64,000 nucleotides of DNA, taken from NCBI GenBank assembly GCA_010365115.1, contig JAAFGX010000023.1:1-64000 (forward strand), in the 5' to 3' direction. Source of the DNA: Paludibacter sp. (lineage in GTDB: Bacteria > Bacteroidota > Bacteroidia > Bacteroidales > Paludibacteraceae). The notes under the pieces were generated by a model. That model worked only from the letters and a program-made list of their open reading frames with translations, was not told where the DNA came from and did not search any database. Position numbers and translations under genes: made by a program. Positions 59,755 to 64,000 of the stretch are shown one piece after another. Positions within the stretch are counted from its first letter, which is position 1; every line of letters starts with the position of its first letter.

Positions 59755-60837
59755 TTATTCCAAATACAAATAATCGCAATGTACCAACGGTTTTTGATTT
59801 TTTTTGCCCAACATTTCGCGGGCTTTTTCGCTGTCGTATTGAACTTTGCCAATACCCAGCGAATGTTTGTTATGGTCAAAAATACGAACTATATCATCTT
59901 TCTCGAAATCTCCTACAATTCTGATGGCACCAATTGGAAGTAGACTTACAGCCTTTTCTCCGGTTAGTGCTTTCGCGGCATTTTCGTTCACGTGAATTTC
60001 GCCTTTGGCAAAACCTTCGCTGTGCGCAATCCATTTTTTTACACTCGACACATCGCCTGTTGCAGCCACAAATTGAGTGCAAACCACCTCCGATTTTTTA
60101 TCAATCAATTGCAACAAAATGCTATCCCTTTTGCCATTGGCAATGAATACTTCAATTCCCTGATCGGCAATTTTTCGGGCAATGGTCGTTTTGGTCATCA
60201 TGCCACCACGTCCGAAAGTAGATTTGGTGCTTTGAATAAATTCGGTCACATCCTGTCCCTTTTCAATTTGTGGAATCACCTTCGAATCGGGATCAGAAGG
60301 ATTCCCGTTATAAATTCCATCGATATTGCTCAGAATAATTAATGCCTGCATATCCATCATCGAGGCAATCATACCGGAAAGTTCATCATTGTCGGTAAAC
60401 ATAAGTTCTGTAACCGACACAGCATCGTTTTCATTCACAATCGGAATCACCTTATTGTCGAGCATCACACGCATGCAATTTCGCTGATTCAGATAATGAC
60501 GGCGGCTGCTGAAGTTTTCCTTTGTTGTGAGCACCTGACCAACAATAATATTATGTTCCCTGAACAGTTCATAATAATGATTGATTAGTTTCGCCTGACC
60601 CACCGTCGAAAAAAGTTGACGTTGATCTACTACATCCATTTTTTTATGAAGACCCAATAAACTTCTACCGGAAGCTACCGCACCGGATGAGATCATCACT
60701 ATCTCCACTCCTTTTTTGTAAAGTTGTGCAATCTGATCTACCAATGCCGACATTCGCGTTATGTCCAATGTTCCATCAGCACGTGTCAACACATTACTAC
60801 CAATTTTTACGGCTATTTTTTTAAATCGTAATGACAT
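59755..60837 (-). CDS. proB: glutamate 5-kinase ProB
   Basis: The first enzyme of proline synthesis, phosphorylating the gamma-carboxyl of glutamate. The amino-acid-kinase domain opens with KIAVKIGSNVLTRADG and contains VMISSGAVASGRSLLG, NENDAVSV and GRGGMMTKTTIARKIADQGIEVFIANG. A C-terminal PUA domain (about 275-360) includes GAIRIVGDFEKDDIVRIFD. The product has 360 residues. It follows the M28 gene by 46 bp; most of that gap is a heptamer array. Confidence 0.95.
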   Translation of the reverse strand: MSLRFKKIAVKIGSNVLTRADGTLDITRMSALVDQIAQLYKKGVEIVMISSGAVASGRSLLGLHKKMDVVDQRQLFSTVGQAKLINHYYELFREHNIIVGQVLTTKENFSSRRHYLNQRNCMRVMLDNKVIPIVNENDAVSVTELMFTDNDELSGMIASMMDMQALIILSNIDGIYNGNPSDPDSKVIPQIEKGQDVTEFIQSTKSTFGRGGMMTKTTIARKIADQGIEVFIANGKRDSILLQLIDKKSEVVCTQFVAATGDVSSVKKWIAHSEGFAKGEIHVNENAAKALTGEKAVSLLPIGAIRIVGDFEKDDIVRIFDHNKHSLGIGKVQYDSEKAREMLGKKNQKPLVHCDYLYLE

Positions 60838-60844
60838 ATTTTTC

Positions 60845-60886
60845 TTTACTATAAACTATGAACTACAAACTACCGACTACAAACTA
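60845..60886 (-). repeat. period-7 array starting on the M28 stop codon
   Basis: On the minus strand six heptamers: TAGTTTG, TAGTCGG, TAGTTTG, TAGTTCA, TAGTTTA, TAGTAAA. The first TAG (60886-60884) is the stop of the M28 gene. Confidence 0.8.
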
Positions 60887-61861
60887 TTTTTCATTATAAA
60901 CCACATGCATCAGCGTTGTTCCTACAGCATTGAGCGTGTTTTTATCTATATTATCCATTGTGTCGTTTATAGTATGCCAATACGCCCCAAAACCACTCAC
61001 AGAATTTGGATCGTATTGTATGATATCAATACTAGGAATTCCCAATATCTTATTCACATAAATATGATCATCGGTTATTGCACCGCCTTTCTGATTGATG
61101 AAATAATTACCAAATCCCAAACTTTGAGCTTGCGTCCAAACTTTTGAAACTACATTTTGCGCATAATAATCAGACGCTTGTTCCCTGTAAAAAGTGGCTT
61201 GAGGCGCACCCACCATGTCGAGCAAAATTCCGTAACGAGCGGTGTATCCAGGAATATGAGGATTTTTAGCCCAATACTGAGTTCCCAAACACCAGGAATC
61301 TTCTGTGTTTTCACCTTTAAAACTTTCGGGAGCTCCATAGTCTTCCGCATCGAAAAAAATAATGTCAACACCAACAGTTGGTTTGTTTTGTCCAAACTGC
61401 CTTGCCATTTCCAGCAACACTCCTACTCCACTTGCACCATCGTTGGCGGCCATTACCGGTTTTTTTCTGTTCTCAGGAATTGGGTCATGATCGGCCCATG
61501 GACGTGAATCCCAATGAGCAAAAAGAAGAATGCGGGTTTCGGCCTCCGGATTGTAAGATCCAATAATATTTACAGATTTCAGTACAGTTCCATCAAACGC
61601 TATCAAGTCTGCCTTTTGTTCAATGACTTGCGCACCGAAGCGTTTTAGTTCCGTTGACAGATAGTTTGAACAAGCAACATGAGCTGATGTATTTGGAACG
61701 CGTGGTCCGAAATCGACTTGTTTTTTCACAAAAGCATAAGCAGAATCGGGAGAAAAGCTGGGCACATTTATCGTTTTTTCTTCACTCGGTGTTTTTTTTG
61801 CTGCCTGATTGCAAGCCGTAAAAGGAAGAATTGTAAGCAGAAAGAGCAATATTTTTCTCAT
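60884..61861 (-). CDS. M28 family lipoprotein, probable glutaminyl-peptide cyclotransferase
   Basis: A 325-residue lipoprotein (lipobox FTAC at about 14-17) exposed outside the inner membrane. The M28 zinc site has FAHWDSRPWADHDP, ANDGASGVGVLLEMAR, FFDAEDYGAP, LLDMVGAP, TDDHIYVNK and a final YWHTINDT. This set, including DSRPxAD and the E-D-Y-G segment, agrees with the glutaminyl cyclase of Porphyromonas as I recall it, an enzyme that turns N-terminal Gln of exported proteins into pyroglutamate. A plain aminopeptidase is the alternative. Its own promoter lies 19 bp upstream; the stop merges with a heptamer array. Confidence 0.82.
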   Translation of the reverse strand: MRKILLFLLTILPFTACNQAAKKTPSEEKTINVPSFSPDSAYAFVKKQVDFGPRVPNTSAHVACSNYLSTELKRFGAQVIEQKADLIAFDGTVLKSVNIIGSYNPEAETRILLFAHWDSRPWADHDPIPENRKKPVMAANDGASGVGVLLEMARQFGQNKPTVGVDIIFFDAEDYGAPESFKGENTEDSWCLGTQYWAKNPHIPGYTARYGILLDMVGAPQATFYREQASDYYAQNVVSKVWTQAQSLGFGNYFINQKGGAITDDHIYVNKILGIPSIDIIQYDPNSVSGFGAYWHTINDTMDNIDKNTLNAVGTTLMHVVYNEK

Positions 61862-61879
61862 ATATTACGAAATAAGCCA

Positions 61880-61887
61880 CAAAGATA
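61880..61887 (-). promoter_or_regulatory. -7 element for the M28 gene
   Basis: On the minus strand TATCTTTG, an exact -7 match with a T-rich -33, giving a very short leader before ATG 61861. Confidence 0.65.
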
Positions 61888-61995
61888 CAGATTTATAGTG
61901 AAAAACCGCATCAGAATGCAAACGTAAGTGACAAAAACGAACCATTGTAAATCCTACTTGTATACAGCTTAACCTTAATGCTAAGGAGCAAGCTT

Positions 61996-62320
61996 GTGAT
62001 TCATCACGGATAGGTTCAATAAATGAGTAAAATAATAGGACTGTTGGGTGTGCAATTATTCCTGTTAGTTGTGACCGTTGGTTCACGTCATACAGTGCGG
62101 AGTTTTGTACATTTATTAATAAGTTCGAAGGGACTGGGGCGTTGAACTTTTAGCTACTCCGAACTTTGCGGAAACGTAAATCGGCGGACAAATAGCTACT
62201 CATAACCCTGTCCTTCTGGACGAGTTCATTAAATGAGTAAAGAATGCTAACTGTTGGGTGTGATTTGTAATCACACCCTTCTGTTTTATAAGGATTTGAA
62301 ATCCGCTACTATTGTTATTT
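61996..62320. repeat. palindrome-rich block with a duplicated 39-bp unit
   Basis: A 39-bp unit occurs at 62014-62052 and 62224-62262 (about 31 of 39 identical; both contain AAATGAGTAAA and CTGTTGGGTGTG). The second runs into the perfect hairpin GGGTGTGATT-TGT-AATCACACCC (62256-62278), then GGATTTGAAATCC (62292-62304). GTGATTCATCAC lies before the first. No reading frame is convincing. The whole 61862-62892 gap has no gene. Confidence 0.65.
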
Positions 62321-62486
62321 CAATTAATTTTTTATCTTCGTGGAAAATTGTAGTGGATATGTAATTGGATTACACCCGAATAATTATCGGGAAAGAATAC
62401 AAGAACTGGGATTACAGTGGGCAGATTTGTACATTTAAAGAAGAGAGTATATCTCAGTTGGGCGTAGTGTGTTTGAGTTCTTGGTG

Positions 62487-62640
62487 TTCGACATGGCGTC
62501 TTTTCGCTATGTCGAAGTTAAAAGGAAGTCTTCGACTTCCATATAGAAGTATAGTATTAAGAGCTAGAGCTTTCCTTTTAACTGCGACGAATTCGGTGGA
62601 CTTGAAAAATAGAGACACCACCTCGACCGAATTTGAACTA
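62487..62640. other. densely folded block of nested inverted repeats
   Basis: TTCGACATGGCG (62487-62498) pairs with CGCTATGTCGAA (62505-62516). AGTTAAAAGGAA (62516-62527) pairs with TTCCTTTTAACT (62572-62583), competing with GGAAGTCTTCGACTTCC (62524-62540). AATTCGGT (62590-62597) pairs with ACCGAATT (62626-62633), and GGTGG with CCACC. It could be a structured RNA or a degraded mobile end; no promoter was found. Confidence 0.5.
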
Positions 62641-62844
62641 AAAGTGTTTATAATCATATAGTTCAAATATTGAACATCTTGATTTGGAATTTAAAAGTAT
62701 GTATTTTTGAAAACTCTTTAAAGGTTACCAGAATTTACACAAAACTTTCCTTGACATAATTATAAATTTCATGAAATCACTTCTAGATAAATAATAGGAA
62801 AGACAATCGTTTTAAAGTAAGTGTATCTAATTCCGTTATATTGC

Positions 62845-62880
62845 AAAAAAAGGCTGAGAAATACATCTCAGCCTTTTTTT
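62845..62880 (-). terminator. terminator after the SusD-like gene
   Basis: AAAAAAAGGCTGAGA (62845-62859) and TCTCAGCCTTTTTTT (62866-62880) form a 15-bp stem with a six-base loop; it is T-tailed in both directions and lies 12 bp from the SusD stop. Confidence 0.92.
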
Positions 62881-62892
62881 AAAGATTATACA

Positions 62893-64000
62893 TTACAACG
62901 GATTTTGTGTAATCACGCCACCGCTATTGTCAATTTCGGCCTGAGGAATAGGCAATAAGTCACTTATTCCAGCTCTAAAATTACCTTTTGATGCTAATAC
63001 TGTGGCAGCTTTACCTGTACGTACCAAATCGAAAAAACGATGTCCTTCCATCGCTAGTTCTAACCTGCGTTCATTAAAAACATCTTCGAAAAGAGCATTG
63101 CCTGTACTAATTTTGGGGAGTAAATTAACTCGTGCTCTTACCAGATTAAGGTATGTGCGCGCTTCATTTTCTCCATCAGTAGCAGTTGGAGTTTTAGCAC
63201 ATGCTTCAGCATAATTCAGATATACTTCTGACAAGCGGATTAAACGATTATTCACTGGATTATTTCTGATTTCAACAGAGCGCTGTGCTGGTTTTAAATA
63301 AAACTTTTGATTCCAGTAACCCGAACGTACATTGGTTACTTTTGCAGCATTGGTAGCTCCTTCCCATAAAATCAAATCGGCCATTGTCAATAAGGTTGCA
63401 TCTTTTCTTACAACATCACCTTCCGCATCAAATGCAGCAGCGAGATTTGCAGAAGGTTGGTTAATGCCATAACCATAGGTTACACCACCTGGCAACATCA
63501 TTAGCACATGGAAATTTCCATTGTTAGTTGTTGCACCACTCTGCGATGAAGAATTGTAATGGTCAATTTCCAAAATTGATTCCGAACCGTGTTCACCAGC
63601 TAATGTGAATATATCAGCATAATTGGGTACTAAAGCATAGCTTTCCTTAAAAACTTCTTTCGAAGCTGCTTTACACAATTCATACTTTTTTTCAAACAAA
63701 TAAACTCTCGACAACATGGCATTGGCAGCACCCTTAGTAATTCTTCCTGCTTCTTTTACTAAATTTTGATTTTCTTTTTTTGGTAAATACGATGCAGCAT
63801 CAATCAAATCTTTCTCAATTTGAGCATATACATCGGCTACTGGAGTACGAGTTAATGTTTTATCGGCAATAGTAGGTGTTGAAGTCATTAATGGAACAGC
63901 TCCATAAGCAATCACCAATTCATGATAATAATAAGCCCGTAAAAACAACGCTTCGCCCAATAATTTATTTTTACTAATCGTTTTAAAAATCGCTTCGTCC
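62893..64000 (-). CDS. SusD/RagB family nutrient-binding outer-membrane lipoprotein (5' end outside the window)
   Basis: The gene is open at the window edge; in-frame codons continue to 64000 (DEAIFKTISKNKLLGEALFLRAYYY). The visible 369 residues are the C-terminal two thirds or more of a SusD-like surface lipoprotein that captures glycans or peptides for its SusC-type TonB transporter. Typical parts are GEALFLRAYYYHELVIAYGAVPLMTSTP, the TPR-like VYAQIEKDLIDAASYLP and KGAANAMLSRVYLFEKKYELCKAA, and the end IRLSEVYLNYAEAC...VFNERRLELAMEGHRFFDLVRTGKA...LLPIPQAEID. The susC partner should lie just beyond the window on the same strand. Confidence 0.93.
   Translation of the reverse strand, partial: DEAIFKTISKNKLLGEALFLRAYYYHELVIAYGAVPLMTSTPTIADKTLTRTPVADVYAQIEKDLIDAASYLPKKENQNLVKEAGRITKGAANAMLSRVYLFEKKYELCKAASKEVFKESYALVPNYADIFTLAGEHGSESILEIDHYNSSSQSGATTNNGNFHVLMMLPGGVTYGYGINQPSANLAAAFDAEGDVVRKDATLLTMADLILWEGATNAAKVTNVRSGYWNQKFYLKPAQRSVEIRNNPVNNRLIRLSEVYLNYAEACAKTPTATDGENEARTYLNLVRARVNLLPKISTGNALFEDVFNERRLELAMEGHRFFDLVRTGKAATVLASKGNFRAGISDLLPIPQAEIDNSGGVITQNPL

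Noticed and set aside
62365-62661. 98-codon frame in the hairpin-rich gap
   Set aside because: It runs through nested inverted repeats, lacks a promoter or recognisable domain, and its peptide reflects the palindromes.

Overview
The window reads as a chromosome segment of a member of the Bacteroidota, most likely order Bacteroidales (Paludibacter-like; genus not determinable by eye). The evidence is an AT-rich genome, promoters of the TAnnTTTG (-7) / TTG (-33) type, a Bacteroidota-style division and cell-wall cluster with a PASTA-bearing PBP, an N-succinylornithine carbamoyltransferase (argF'), type IX secretion components (porX, porW), a SusD-family lipoprotein and DNPR-type MurE. No rRNA, tRNA, CRISPR array or intact transposase gene was seen.

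Layout. 1-1.5 kb: rimM and a convergent lysophospholipid-acyltransferase-like gene. 1.8-18.2 kb: an unbroken + strand dcw operon (mraZ, rsmH, ftsL-like, ftsI/PBP, murE, mraY, murD, ftsW, murG, murC, ftsQ, ftsA, ftsZ, then yqeY). 18.3-20.6 kb: quinol nitric oxide reductase on the - strand. 20.9-33.7 kb: mostly + strand housekeeping and accessory genes (rlmD, cstA, a GNAT protein, nadB, a small T9SS-tail protein, a Dabb protein, ssb, a 34-codon Lys-rich gene, a DEAD-box helicase, an outer-membrane-like protein, comM). 33.9-36.6 kb: a TPP riboswitch in front of a TonB-dependent receptor. 36.7-40.5 kb: an OFA-type MFS transporter, then cupin, murI and an M23 peptidase on the - strand. 40.7-44.9 kb: alaS, an orphan HEPN-motif gene and a decayed second alaS 3' end. 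44.9-50.5 kb: arginine genes (argE-like, argB, argF') mixed with an esterase and apt, then a GxxExxY gene between inverted repeats. 50.6-56.3 kb: porX, porW and a conserved small membrane protein. 56.4-61.9 kb: CPBP protease, RRM protein, proB-hypothetical-proA, and an M28 glutaminyl-cyclase-like lipoprotein. 62-62.9 kb: a gene-free, hairpin-rich block. 62.9 kb to the end: a SusD-like gene cut by the window edge.

The most unusual aspect is the density of small repeats interlocked with genes. A REP-like GC-rich repeat (core TCCCCTTNAGGGG followed by TTAGGGG) occurs at 18 sites. Seven pairs share one inverted geometry, and several copies lie in frame inside essential genes: they give rsmH, murI, apt and argF' N-terminal tails such as PLQGLG and put a loop into alaS, and they supply the stop codons of mraZ and argF'. 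Period-7, -8 and -9 tandem arrays sit between genes; several begin exactly on the stop codon of the upstream gene. A 30-bp hairpin core occurs three times inside a heptamer array. Two inverted ~280-bp palindromic elements lie 22 kb apart, and the GxxExxY gene is bounded by ~36-bp inverted repeats whose gene-less miniature lies nearby.

Functional links: dcw, murI, M23 and PBP serve envelope growth. PorX/PorW and the T9SS-tail protein serve type IX export. The M28 cyclase candidate fits the fact that five of six predicted SPI-exported proteins here have Gln right after the likely cleavage site.
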